DNA of 64,000 bases, taken from contig CP022705.1 of the NCBI GenBank assembly GCA_003491285.1, positions 1,693,501-1,757,500 of the forward strand, read 5' to 3'. This document shows, piece after piece, positions 45,327 to 54,892 of this stretch (its first letter is position 1; every line of letters starts with the position of its first letter). Below the pieces are notes generated by a model. That model was not told where the DNA came from. It worked only from the letters and a program-made list of their open reading frames with translations, and made no database searches. A program made the translations under genes and the position numbers. Source of the DNA: Methanobacterium sp. BRmetb2 (lineage in GTDB: Archaea; Methanobacteriota; Methanobacteria; Methanobacteriales; Methanobacteriaceae).

Positions 45327-46346
45327 ATGATGATAATCATTGATGGTTCATATGGTGAGGGTGGCGGTGCTATTATACGAACTGCGACTGCTTTATCTGC
45401 TCTAAAGGGCCAATCAATACATATAAAAAATATCCGTGCTAACCGTCCAAAAAAAGGGTTAGCACCCCAGCATCTTACAGCCATCAAAGCTCTGTCAAAT
45501 TTGACTGGCGCATATTGTTCTGGTCTAAATATAGGCTCTGAAGAAATTTATTTTAATCCCAGTACCATATCTGGAGGAACTTACCAGATTGATATAAAAA
45601 CGGCAGGTAGCATTACCCTGGTCCTCCAATCATTAATGATACCTTCCATGTTTGCAGATTCTACTGTAAAATTAGAGATTAGGGGAGGAACAGATGTGAG
45701 ATGGTCACCATCTATTGATTATTTCAAAAATGTAACACTGCCTCTGCTAAGATTATTAGGATACGATGTCAAAGTCGATTTAATTAAAAGAGGATATTAT
45801 CCACGGGGCGGCGGGATAATTAAAGCAGTAATAAATCCTTTAAAACAATTAAAACATTTGAATCTAACCTATATAGAGATAGATAGTATAAAAGGAATTT
45901 CACATTGCAGCAAACTCCCAGATCATGTTGCAACAAGGCAAGCCCATGCCGCTGAAAAAATCCTTGAAAAATGTGGTTATGATGTAGACATTGAAATCCA
46001 GTGTAAATCCGATAGTTTAGGGCCGGGATCAGGTATAGTTTTATGGACCAGCGGAAATAATCCCATTGGTGGAAGTGCTATTGGAAAACCTGGAAAACGT
46101 GCTGAAATTGTAGGAAAAAATGCTGCAAATGAACTCATATACCATATATCCAAAAAAGCACCGCTAGATAAGTATATGGGTGACCAGATAATTCCATATA
46201 TGGCCGCTTCTGGTCATTCTAAAATTAAAACATGTGAGCTAACCCAGCATACTACAACTAATATTTATGTTGCAGAAAAAATAATGGATAAGAAATTTCA
46301 AATTCAGGGTAAATTAGGAGAGCCGGCCATAATAAGTGTGAAATGA
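45327..46346 (+). CDS. rtcA: RNA 3'-terminal phosphate cyclase
   Basis: Converts RNA 3'-phosphate ends to 2',3'-cyclic phosphates through an adenylated histidine. IDGSYGEGGGAIIRTATALSAL at the N terminus, ANRPKKGLAPQHLTAI, GGTDVRWSPSIDYF, YPRGGGI and the C-terminal CELTQHTTTNIYVAEKI (active-site His region) are typical. 339 residues. Two possible ATGs, 45327 and 45330. Confidence 0.95.
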   Translation: MMIIIDGSYGEGGGAIIRTATALSALKGQSIHIKNIRANRPKKGLAPQHLTAIKALSNLTGAYCSGLNIGSEEIYFNPSTISGGTYQIDIKTAGSITLVLQSLMIPSMFADSTVKLEIRGGTDVRWSPSIDYFKNVTLPLLRLLGYDVKVDLIKRGYYPRGGGIIKAVINPLKQLKHLNLTYIEIDSIKGISHCSKLPDHVATRQAHAAEKILEKCGYDVDIEIQCKSDSLGPGSGIVLWTSGNNPIGGSAIGKPGKRAEIVGKNAANELIYHISKKAPLDKYMGDQIIPYMAASGHSKIKTCELTQHTTTNIYVAEKIMDKKFQIQGKLGEPAIISVK

Positions 46347-46392
46347 TCTTCAATTCAAATTTTTTTTATCAAGAAAGAAAAAAAACTGTAAT

Positions 46393-47370
46393 TTAATTTA
46401 GGTGTATGCACTCCCCTGAGAATACCTTTCTTAAATTACCATCATCTAATTCTAAAATAAGTGCACCTTTTTTGTTAATACCAACAGCTTCGCCTCTTAC
46501 AACTTTTCCTAGTTTTTTATGCACTTCTACATAGCTTCCAATGGTTTTAGAATACTTTCGCCATTTTCTAAGTATTTCTGGGAATTTATCCTCATTAAAT
46601 TCAAAGTAAAAGTCTTCGAATTTTTCTAAAAATCTTTGAACAAGTTCCACATAAGATATTTCCCTTTTTAATTCTTGTTTTATTGATGTTGCATCGTTTC
46701 TTAACTCTTGAGGGAAAAGTTCAATATCTACGTTGGCATCGATGCCAATTCCAATAATTACGTAGTCTAAAGTATTATATCTGGCATGTGCTTCTGTGAG
46801 AATTCCGCAGACCTTTTTTTCATCAATTAATATGTCATTGGGCCATTTAATTTTAACATCCAATCCAGTTTGTTCTTTTATAGTTTCAGCAACTGCAACT
46901 CCAGTAACCAGGGTTAATAGGGGAGCTTTTTCAGGGGATATGGTAGGCCTTAATATTATAGTCATCCAAATCCCTCCACTGGGAGATATCCATTTTTTGC
47001 CATGTCTTCCCTTACCTCTTCTCTGGGTTTGTGCAATGATTAATGTTCCATCCTCAGCACCATTTTCTGCCAATTCTTTAGCTAAGTCGTTGGTTGAGTC
47101 AACTTCTTGGTAATAATAGATCTTTTTTCCAATGAAATCAGTGTTTAAATTTCTTTTTATTTCATAAGGAAGCAATAGATTAGGAGTTTCTTCAATTTTG
47201 TATCCCTGTCCCTCAGAGAAGGCTATTTTATATTCCTGATCTTCCAGTGATTGGATAATTTCTATTAATTCTGGTTCTGAAATATCTAAATCAGAAGCAA
47301 TCTTGGATGCAGGGATATATTTCCCCTTTTTTTCATAGAAAAAATCTAAAACCAATTCGTTTAATCTCAT
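46393..47370 (-). CDS. birA: Biotin-protein ligase with N-terminal winged helix
   Basis: Biotinylates carrier proteins such as the pyruvate carboxylase B subunit. Residues about 1-65 form a winged helix (ASKIASDLDISEPELIEIIQSL), and about 80-325 the ligase: STNDLAKELAENG, QTQRRGKGRHGKKWISP (biotinyl-5'-AMP loop), KIKWPNDILIDEKKVCGILTEA, and a C-terminal SH3-like domain. It follows pycA by 11 bases on the same strand; the helix may also allow repression of biotin genes. Confidence 0.95.
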   Translation of the reverse strand: MRLNELVLDFFYEKKGKYIPASKIASDLDISEPELIEIIQSLEDQEYKIAFSEGQGYKIEETPNLLLPYEIKRNLNTDFIGKKIYYYQEVDSTNDLAKELAENGAEDGTLIIAQTQRRGKGRHGKKWISPSGGIWMTIILRPTISPEKAPLLTLVTGVAVAETIKEQTGLDVKIKWPNDILIDEKKVCGILTEAHARYNTLDYVIIGIGIDANVDIELFPQELRNDATSIKQELKREISYVELVQRFLEKFEDFYFEFNEDKFPEILRKWRKYSKTIGSYVEVHKKLGKVVRGEAVGINKKGALILELDDGNLRKVFSGECIHLN

Positions 47371-47381
47371 TTTAATCCCCC

Positions 47382-48872
47382 TTATTCAGCCCTTTTTTGA
47401 GATATTGAATGGGCCATATAATTGTTTACGGCAGCAGATATTGCTGCAATTTTTTTATTAGGTAAAAAAGTGGATTTTAACCTTGCTTCTATTTCTTTAT
47501 CCTCATAAAGAACTTTTTGCATATCATCCATTATACCGTTCTTGTGTTCATCTACAAAATGAGTATGTAACCTGGCTTCTCTAAAGTTTTCATTCTTCAT
47601 TATAGCCTTATGGAAAGGTATAGTGGTTTTAACTCCAAGTATAATATATTCTCTTAAAGCTCTCTGCATCCGGGCAATGGCGTCGTCCCGGGTTCTGGCC
47701 CATACAATAAGTTTGGAGATCATTGAATCATAAAAAGAAGGTATTACATAATTCATATAAACCCCACTGTCAACTCGTATTCCATTGCCTCCCGGCGACC
47801 GGTAACCAGTGATTTTTCCTGGATTTGGAGCAAAATCTGAAAGTGGATCTTCTGCATTTATACGACATTCAATGGCATGACCTCTTACCTGTATTTCTTC
47901 CTGTTTACAGCATAATTCGTTATTAGAAGCTATTCTCAATTGTTCTTTAACCAGATCAACGCCGGTTATTACCTCAGTAATAGGATGTTCCACTTGAATA
48001 CGGGTGTTCATCTCTAAAAAGTAGAAATCTCCATTTGAATACAAGAATTCTACAGTCCCTGCATTAGTATATCCAATATGTGTGGCTGCTTTAATTGCAG
48101 CTGATCCCATCTGTTTTCTTAATTCATCAGTCATAATGGGTGAAGGAGCTTCTTCTATGAGTTTTTGATGTCTTCTTTGAATAGAGCATTCACGATCAGC
48201 TACATGGATGGTATTGCCATGTTCATCAGCTAAGATCTGGAACTCTATATGTCTTGGTTCTTCTAAATATTTCTCTATGTAAACTGTAGAATCTCCAAAA
48301 GCAGATTTGGCCACGGATTGTGTAGATTCAATAGCTCTTATCAGTTCATCTTCCTCATAAACTGTCCGCATACCTATTCCACCACCACCGGCAGAAGCCT
48401 TAACTATAACTGGATATCCAATAGATTCTGCAATTTTAATTGCTTCATCAATTTTAGTAATTCCCTTATCTGTACCTGGAATTACCGGGACGTTTGCTTT
48501 TCTCATAAGCTTTTTAGAGGTTATTTTATCTCCCATGGCTTCTATTACTTTGGGTTCGGGTCCTATCAATTTCATACCATGTTTCTCACATTCCTTTCCT
48601 AAATTAGAATTTTCAGCTAAAAATCCGTATCCTGGATGTATTGCTTCTGCCCCATTAGCTTCAGCTACCTGGACTATTTTTTCAATATTCAGGTAACTCT
48701 GAGATGGAGCAGATCCTCCAATATTATATGCTTCATCAGCATACTTGGCAAAAAGTGAGTTTTTATCAGCATCTGAATAAACTGCAATACTTTTAATATC
48801 TAGTTCCCTGCAAGCTCTCATAACTCTTATTGCAATTTCTCCACGGTTGGCAACCAATACTTTCTTAAACAT
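47382..48872 (-). CDS. pycA: Pyruvate carboxylase subunit A (biotin carboxylase)
   Basis: ATP-dependent carboxylation of biotin, feeding oxaloacetate synthesis. 496 residues: VLVANRGEIAIRVMRACRELD, ATP-grasp segment KASAGGGGIGMR, HIEFQILADEHGN, FLEMNTRIQVEHPITE (catalytic), EQLRIASN, and a C-terminal extension of about 40 residues. The PycB subunit is elsewhere, as in other methanogens. Operon with birA. A DUF-like C-terminal tail (NKKIAAISAAVNNYMAHSI) is seen in PycA of this group. Confidence 0.95.
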   Translation of the reverse strand: MFKKVLVANRGEIAIRVMRACRELDIKSIAVYSDADKNSLFAKYADEAYNIGGSAPSQSYLNIEKIVQVAEANGAEAIHPGYGFLAENSNLGKECEKHGMKLIGPEPKVIEAMGDKITSKKLMRKANVPVIPGTDKGITKIDEAIKIAESIGYPVIVKASAGGGGIGMRTVYEEDELIRAIESTQSVAKSAFGDSTVYIEKYLEEPRHIEFQILADEHGNTIHVADRECSIQRRHQKLIEEAPSPIMTDELRKQMGSAAIKAATHIGYTNAGTVEFLYSNGDFYFLEMNTRIQVEHPITEVITGVDLVKEQLRIASNNELCCKQEEIQVRGHAIECRINAEDPLSDFAPNPGKITGYRSPGGNGIRVDSGVYMNYVIPSFYDSMISKLIVWARTRDDAIARMQRALREYIILGVKTTIPFHKAIMKNENFREARLHTHFVDEHKNGIMDDMQKVLYEDKEIEARLKSTFLPNKKIAAISAAVNNYMAHSISQKRAE

Positions 48873-49187
48873 GGTATCTCCTTATATCTACTTAATTCTT
48901 TGATTCATATTCCCTAGATTAAAAAAATTAAATCTATTCATCTTTTTTAATTAGTTACTAATTTATTCAAACTTTCTCAGTGGATAACTATGTCAATTAT
49001 TATATTTAATAAATTTTATATACTTCCTTTACTTTTTTTATTTTCATATCTTAACCATTTTATTATAAAAATATCAATTCTAATAATATTATTATATAAT
49101 AAAATTTTTTAAAAAGAAGGTTATTGGGTCTTTTACTAAAGTGTACATAATCAGATTATACTGTTGAATTAGTAATAGGGGAGTAAC
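48873..49187. other. Divergent intergenic region
   Basis: 315 bases between pycA and the methyltransferase gene, extremely A/T-rich in the middle. Promoters for both genes are expected here; I see TATA-like runs but no other feature. Confidence 0.5.
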
Positions 49188-49817
49188 ATGAAACAAATAA
49201 TAACTAGAAAAAAACAGTTAGAAATGGCCCTTCAAAGAATACCTTCTAATCCATCCCCTAATATTCAATTTGAACAATATCTTACTCCAACTAAAATTGC
49301 GGCAGATGTTTTATGGAATGCATATGCCCTGGGAGATGTTGAAGAAAAAAAAGTGATTGATCTTGGCTGTGGCACAGGAATTTTTACAATCGGAGCTGCA
49401 CTTTTAGGTGCAAAGGAATCTTTAGGTGTAGATATTGATTCAGAGGCATTGAGAGTTGCCAAATTAGAAGCAGAACATTTTGGAGTTGAAAATAGAGTAA
49501 AATTTATACATTCAGACATTGAAGACTTCTCATCCAGAGCCGATACTGTAATTCAAAATCCTCCATTTGGTGCTCAAAAGGCCCACCGAAAAAAAGCAGA
49601 TAGGCTATTTATGCAGAAAGCCTTGGAAATAGCCCCTACAGTTTATTCATTTCACATAAAAGAGACAGAAAAATTTGTTAATAACTATTTTAACTCATTA
49701 GGCGGGCTTTTAACTCATAAATTCTATTATGAATTTGTTATACCTCGTATTTACCATTTTCATGAAAAAGAGAAGATTAATATTAATGTAATGGTAGTTA
49801 GGGTTATAAAATCATGA
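49188..49817 (+). CDS. METTL5-like RNA/DNA methyltransferase
   Basis: 209-residue class I methyltransferase. SAM motif DLGCGTGIFTIGAALLGA, acidic GVDIDSEAL, and catalytic NPPFGAQKAHRKKADRLF, which is the NPPF plus basic motif of METTL5-type rRNA adenine methylases. N terminus LEQYLTPTKIAADVLW-like (EQYLTP) also fits. Ribosome site GGGGAG. Its 16S rRNA target is inferred from family. Confidence 0.85.
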   Translation: MKQIITRKKQLEMALQRIPSNPSPNIQFEQYLTPTKIAADVLWNAYALGDVEEKKVIDLGCGTGIFTIGAALLGAKESLGVDIDSEALRVAKLEAEHFGVENRVKFIHSDIEDFSSRADTVIQNPPFGAQKAHRKKADRLFMQKALEIAPTVYSFHIKETEKFVNNYFNSLGGLLTHKFYYEFVIPRIYHFHEKEKININVMVVRVIKS

Positions 49818-50272
49818 ATAAGTTTCACTTGATAATTTTTTAAGGTTATAATTTATTATAAAGTTCTTTTTTAGTTTTAGTATTTAAATAAAAATTATAT
49901 TCCACGAATAGGGGATGATATGTTGATATTGATTATATAATGGGGATGATACTGATCTTCACATATATGAATAATTGATATGAAAAATTATAATCTCATA
50001 AATTAATTTAAAAAAATCGGTTCGACCACATATTATATATATTAGAAATCAGAAAATTAATCAAACCTATTTAGACAGATTAATCTATAGACTTAAACTA
50101 CCATATTACAAGTTTGAATCTAGGATACCACTGAAACTCTGAATGTCTATTCTTGCAAATTATATTGTAAGTGATATTCATATCATATTCAATGAATAAT
50201 GATATTTCTAGAAAAAGGTAGTTAGGGTTATGGACAACAAGCTTTATAACCTATTAAAACAAATATTTGAAG
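49818..50272. other. Leader region of the ribosomal operon
   Basis: 455 bases without an accepted gene. A TATA-like ACATATTATATATATTAG (50028-50045) would start transcription near 50065 and give a leader of about 200 bases before the SPOUT methyltransferase. An A/T-rich inverted repeat with GATATTCAT and ATGAATAATGATAT lies near 50170-50210. No autoregulatory motif could be proven. Confidence 0.45.
50028..50045 (+). promoter_or_regulatory. Candidate TATA box of the ribosomal protein operon
   Basis: ACATATTATATATATTAG is the strongest TATA-like element in the 455-base gap upstream of the SPOUT-L3 transcription unit. Confidence 0.45.
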
Positions 50273-51082
50273 ATGGGAATAAAGCACTTAACCATTTTCA
50301 TACCGGCCTCTTTAACTGCAGAATCAAAAGATTTAAAAATAAAAACCTATAAGGTAGGACTTATTGGTAGATCTGCAGCAATTTTTAATGTTGATAAGAT
50401 TGTGGTCTACAATGACGATGCAGACCCCCAAGAGGCAAAGTTTATTAGTGATATTCTCAATTATATGAATACACCCCAATATCTTCGAAAGAAGGTATTT
50501 CCTATAAAAAAAGAATTAAAACACGTGGGAATTCTCCCGCCACTGAGATCTCCTCATCATCCCAAAGAAATGCCGGTTCAAGGGGATTATCGACAAGGTT
50601 TAACCCTTAAAAGGACAAAAAAAGGTACGGTTGTTGATATTGGAGCCGAAAAATTAGCTTTATGCAAGGAAAAACTCAGTGTGAATAAAATATTAAGCTT
50701 TAAAATAACAAAGCTGGCAAAAGAGATAATTATCGAACCAGATGAACCTGACGTTTACTGGGGTTACGATACATTATCCTCTAATAAAAATTTATATGAT
50801 AGTATTCGGGCAGCAAAACCTGATGTTGTGGTTTCAACATCCCGTTTTGGGGAGCCCATCACTTCTATTCTAAATGAAGTAAAACATAAGTTAAAAGAAG
50901 CCAAACATCTAGCTATTTTGTTTGGTGGTCCTTATTCAGGCTTACATGATATAATTCAGGGCCAAAACATTGTGGATATTGATGTAAACACAGTCCCCAA
51001 ACAGGGGACTAAGACTGTAAGGACGGAAGAAGCGGTTTTAGCTACTTTATCTGTGTTTAATCTAATCTTAAATGCAGAATAA
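50273..51082 (+). CDS. SPOUT-type RNA methyltransferase (putative uridine N3 methyltransferase, DUF171)
   Basis: About 269 residues from ATG 50273. N-terminal ASLTAESKDLKIKTYKVGLIGRS starts the SPOUT fold, the middle is an OB-like insertion (about 105-160), and the knot-like C terminus has LAILFGGPYSGLHDI and TVRTEEAVLATLSVFNLIL. Position directly before L3 is conserved in archaea and supports a role in ribosome maturation. Start choice is uncertain: TTG 50267 is also in frame. Confidence 0.8.
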   Translation: MGIKHLTIFIPASLTAESKDLKIKTYKVGLIGRSAAIFNVDKIVVYNDDADPQEAKFISDILNYMNTPQYLRKKVFPIKKELKHVGILPPLRSPHHPKEMPVQGDYRQGLTLKRTKKGTVVDIGAEKLALCKEKLSVNKILSFKITKLAKEIIIEPDEPDVYWGYDTLSSNKNLYDSIRAAKPDVVVSTSRFGEPITSILNEVKHKLKEAKHLAILFGGPYSGLHDIIQGQNIVDIDVNTVPKQGTKTVRTEEAVLATLSVFNLILNAE

Positions 51083-51126
51083 TCAGGAAAATTGGAAATT
51101 TGCTATATGTAAGGAGGTAAAATTAA

Positions 51127-52137
<1,011 letters not shown>

Positions 52138-52145
52138 GTTAAAGA

Positions 52146-52937
52146 GTGATGCAAATGAAGAAGTTCAAGGTTTATTCATTAGAAGGTGAAGTCGTAGATG
52201 AAATTGATTTGCCCGAAATTTTCAGTGAGCAATTCAGACCAGACCTAATAAAAAGAGCAGTTATATCCTCACAAACAGCGAGAATCCAACCATGGGGTTC
52301 AAATCCTATGGCTGGTAAGCGTAACACTGCCGAATCTTTCGGTGCAGGGCGTGGAGTGGCTATGGTGCGTAGAATTAAGGGAAGCAGACATCCAGCAGCA
52401 TCAAAAGCAGCATTCGCACCTCAAACCGTAGGCGGTAGGAGAGCTCACCCACCACGGCCTGAAAAAGTTTTACATGAAAAAATTAATCGAAAAGAGAGAA
52501 GATTCGCTATAAGATCTGCCATAGCAGCTACTACCGATCAATCTTTAGTTGAAAATAGAGGACATGAAATTGAAAATGTGCCTCAACTCCCTATAATTGT
52601 AGATGATGAATTGATTAAAGTCAAAAAAACCAAAGAAACTAGGGAAATTTTCAAGAAACTAGGATTAATAGATGATATTGTCCGAGCTAAAAACGGTAAA
52701 AAAATACGCTCTGGTAAAGGTAAAATGAGAGGTAGAAAATACAAATCACCTAAGGGTCCCCTAATAGTTGTAGGTGAAGACAAGGGAATAAGTTTAGGAG
52801 CAAGAAACCATCCTGGCGTAGATGTTGTAGTAGTAGATAACTTGAATGCTGAACTTTTAGCACCCGGTACTCACCCCGGTAGATTAACGGTTTTTACTAA
52901 ATCAGCTATAGAAAAACTAGGTGACTTATTTCAATAA
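52146..52937 (+). CDS. rpl4: Large subunit ribosomal protein L4 (uL4)
   Basis: About 260 residues. Conserved SQTARIQPWGSNPMAGKRNTAESFG extends into the tunnel, followed by RRIKGSRHPAAS and the acidic-basic C-terminal part. Start may be GTG 52146, ATG 52149 or ATG 52155; the typical start is MKKFKVYSL at 52155. 8 bases after L3. Confidence 0.97.
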   Translation: MMQMKKFKVYSLEGEVVDEIDLPEIFSEQFRPDLIKRAVISSQTARIQPWGSNPMAGKRNTAESFGAGRGVAMVRRIKGSRHPAASKAAFAPQTVGGRRAHPPRPEKVLHEKINRKERRFAIRSAIAATTDQSLVENRGHEIENVPQLPIIVDDELIKVKKTKETREIFKKLGLIDDIVRAKNGKKIRSGKGKMRGRKYKSPKGPLIVVGEDKGISLGARNHPGVDVVVVDNLNAELLAPGTHPGRLTVFTKSAIEKLGDLFQ

Positions 52938-52961
52938 TAATGATTAAAAGGTTGTGTAGAT

Positions 52962-53222
52962 ATGGATCCTTATGCAGTAATTGTTAAACCGCATGTCACA
53001 GAAAAAAGTATGAATTTAATTGACCAGAATAATGAGCTAACATTTGTTGTTCTAAGACAAACCAACAAAACTGAGATAAAAACAGCTTTTGAGGATTTAT
53101 TTGCAGTAAAAGTTGAAAAAGTAAATACTCAAATCACCTCCAAAGGAAACAAATTAGCTTACATAAAACTGGCTAAAGAACATAATGCTGAAGACATAGC
53201 AGTAAAAATGGGAGTATTCTAA
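52962..53222 (+). CDS. rpl23: Large subunit ribosomal protein L23 (uL23)
   Basis: 86 residues, archaeal size. IVKPHVTEKSMNLIDQNNELTFVV and the tail EKVNTQITSKGNKLAYIKL are characteristic. Sits at the exit tunnel and contacts SRP. 24 bases after L4. Confidence 0.97.
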   Translation: MDPYAVIVKPHVTEKSMNLIDQNNELTFVVLRQTNKTEIKTAFEDLFAVKVEKVNTQITSKGNKLAYIKLAKEHNAEDIAVKMGVF

Positions 53223-53268
53223 TAGGGCCTGATTTTGTAGGTCTATTAATGTTTATGGAGGAAATAAA

Positions 53269-53994
53269 ATGGGAAAACGTTTAAAAACCCAGAGGAGAGG
53301 AAGGGGAACTCCAACTTATAAAAGTGCGTCTCACCGTTTCAAAGGAAAAATTGAGTACAGATCATATGATAATTTGGAAAAAGAAGGTAGTTTGAAGGGT
53401 AAAGTTGTAAATATTATGCACGATCCTGGAAGGACCGCCCCTGTAGCTCTTGTCAAATTTGAAAATGGTGAAAAAAGATTGATATTAGCACCAGAAAGTA
53501 TAAAAATTAATGATGATATAATATGTGGAATTTCAGCCCCAATAAATTCTGGTAACTCATTACCACTAGCTGAAATCCCTGAAGGTACACCAGTATATAA
53601 TCTTGAAAGAAATCCTGGAGACGGTGGAAAATTTGTCCGTTCTTCTGGAACTTACGCTTCTTTGATCACTCATGATGTGGATAAAGCAGTAGTTGAACTG
53701 CCATCCGGCGAATTAAAAGCATTTAATCCTCGTTGCAGAGCAACAATCGGTGTTGTAGCAGGTGGAGGTAGAAAAGAAAAACCATACCTCAAAGCAGGTA
53801 ACAGATATTATGCTATGAAAGCTAAGGGTAAAAAGAATGTTACTGTTAGAGGGGTTGCTATGAATGCTGTAGACCACCCACATGGTGGAGGAAACAGACA
53901 GCATCCAGGAAGACCAACCACAATATCAAGACACGCACCACCAGGACGAAAAGTTGGTTCAATAGCTGCTAAAAGAACAGGGAAGAGAAGATAG
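53269..53994 (+). CDS. rpl2: Large subunit ribosomal protein L2 (uL2)
   Basis: 241 residues. GKRLKTQRRGRGTPTYKSASHRF at the start, VNIMHDPGRTAPVALVKF, and the universally conserved VRGVAMNAVDHPHGGGNRQHPGRPTTISR near the C terminus. GGAGG ribosome site. Needed for peptidyl transfer and subunit joining. Confidence 0.98.
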   Translation: MGKRLKTQRRGRGTPTYKSASHRFKGKIEYRSYDNLEKEGSLKGKVVNIMHDPGRTAPVALVKFENGEKRLILAPESIKINDDIICGISAPINSGNSLPLAEIPEGTPVYNLERNPGDGGKFVRSSGTYASLITHDVDKAVVELPSGELKAFNPRCRATIGVVAGGGRKEKPYLKAGNRYYAMKAKGKKNVTVRGVAMNAVDHPHGGGNRQHPGRPTTISRHAPPGRKVGSIAAKRTGKRR

Positions 53995-54005
53995 GAGGTG
54001 AATTA

Positions 54006-54416
54006 TTGGCTAGAAAAGAATTTATGTATCGCGGTTATACATTAGAAGAATTACAACAGATGCCTTTGGACAATGTAATAGAATTGTTCCCAGCAAGACA
54101 GAGAAGATCCTTAAAAAAGGGCTTTTTACCAAGGCAGAAAAAGATACTGGAAAAAATAAGAAAATTGAAAAAGCAAGAAAACAAAGGTGGAAGACCACAG
54201 ATTATCAAAACTCATTGTAGGGATATGATAATTCTTCCAGAGATGGTAGGACTAACCTTTGGAATTTACAATGGTAAGGAATTCGTGAATGTGGAAATAC
54301 AGCCCGAAATGATTGGATGTTACTTCGGGGAATTTGCACTCACCAGGAAAAGGGTGGAACACGGAGATCCCGGAATGGGAGCAACCAGGTCATCAATGTT
54401 TGTGCCGCTTAAATAA
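54006..54416 (+). CDS. rps19: Small subunit ribosomal protein S19 (uS19)
   Basis: 136 residues with a TTG start and AGGAGGTGAATTA upstream. Archaeal-type N terminus ARKEFMYRGYTLEELQQM, core IKTHCRDMIILPEMVGLTFGIYNGKEFVNV and the end GAFALTRKRVEHGDPGMGATRSS-like text. 11 bases after L2. Confidence 0.97.
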   Translation: MARKEFMYRGYTLEELQQMPLDNVIELFPARQRRSLKKGFLPRQKKILEKIRKLKKQENKGGRPQIIKTHCRDMIILPEMVGLTFGIYNGKEFVNVEIQPEMIGCYFGEFALTRKRVEHGDPGMGATRSSMFVPLK

Positions 54417-54428
54417 GGAGAATATACA

Positions 54429-54887
54429 ATGGCAAAAATTAAATACGCTTATACAGGTGACGAAGAAAAAACAGCAAAAGCCGTTGGGAGATCCCTTAAG
54501 ATTTCACCAAAACATGCTGTTGAGATATGTAACCAAATCAGGGGCATGAAAATAGAGAATGCCAAAGAGTATCTGGAAGAAGTTATTCAAATGAAGAAAG
54601 CAGTACCATTCAGAAGACATAACAAAAAAGTAGGTCATAAAAGAGGTATAGAAGGATGGCCTAGCGGTCGCTACCCTGTTAAAGCTGCAAAACAGATTTT
54701 AAATGTTTTAATCAACGCAGAGGCTAACGCAGAGTACAAAGGATTGGATACGGAAAGTCTCCGAATAAAACACATATCCAGCCATCGCGGTTTTGTTATA
54801 AGGGGATGGACGCCCCGAGCATTCGGGAGAGCAAGTCCTTTTAATACACCAACCACCCACATTCAGATAATTCTAGGGGAGGCATAG
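54429..54887 (+). CDS. rpl22: Large subunit ribosomal protein L22 (uL22)
   Basis: 152 residues. KAVGRSLKISPKHAVEICNQIRGM, YLEEVIQMKKAVPFRRHNKKVGHKRG and the tunnel loop RGWTPRAFGRASPFNTPTTHIQIIL are conserved. 12 bases after S19; AGGAG ribosome site. Confidence 0.97.
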   Translation: MAKIKYAYTGDEEKTAKAVGRSLKISPKHAVEICNQIRGMKIENAKEYLEEVIQMKKAVPFRRHNKKVGHKRGIEGWPSGRYPVKAAKQILNVLINAEANAEYKGLDTESLRIKHISSHRGFVIRGWTPRAFGRASPFNTPTTHIQIILGEA

Positions 54888-54892
54888 ATTAC

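Noticed and set aside
49905..49955. C/D-box guide RNA in the leader of the ribosomal operon (ATGATA and CTGA-like boxes)
   Set aside because: Boxes do not fit RUGAUGA/CUGA with correct spacing and no guide complementarity to rRNA could be shown.
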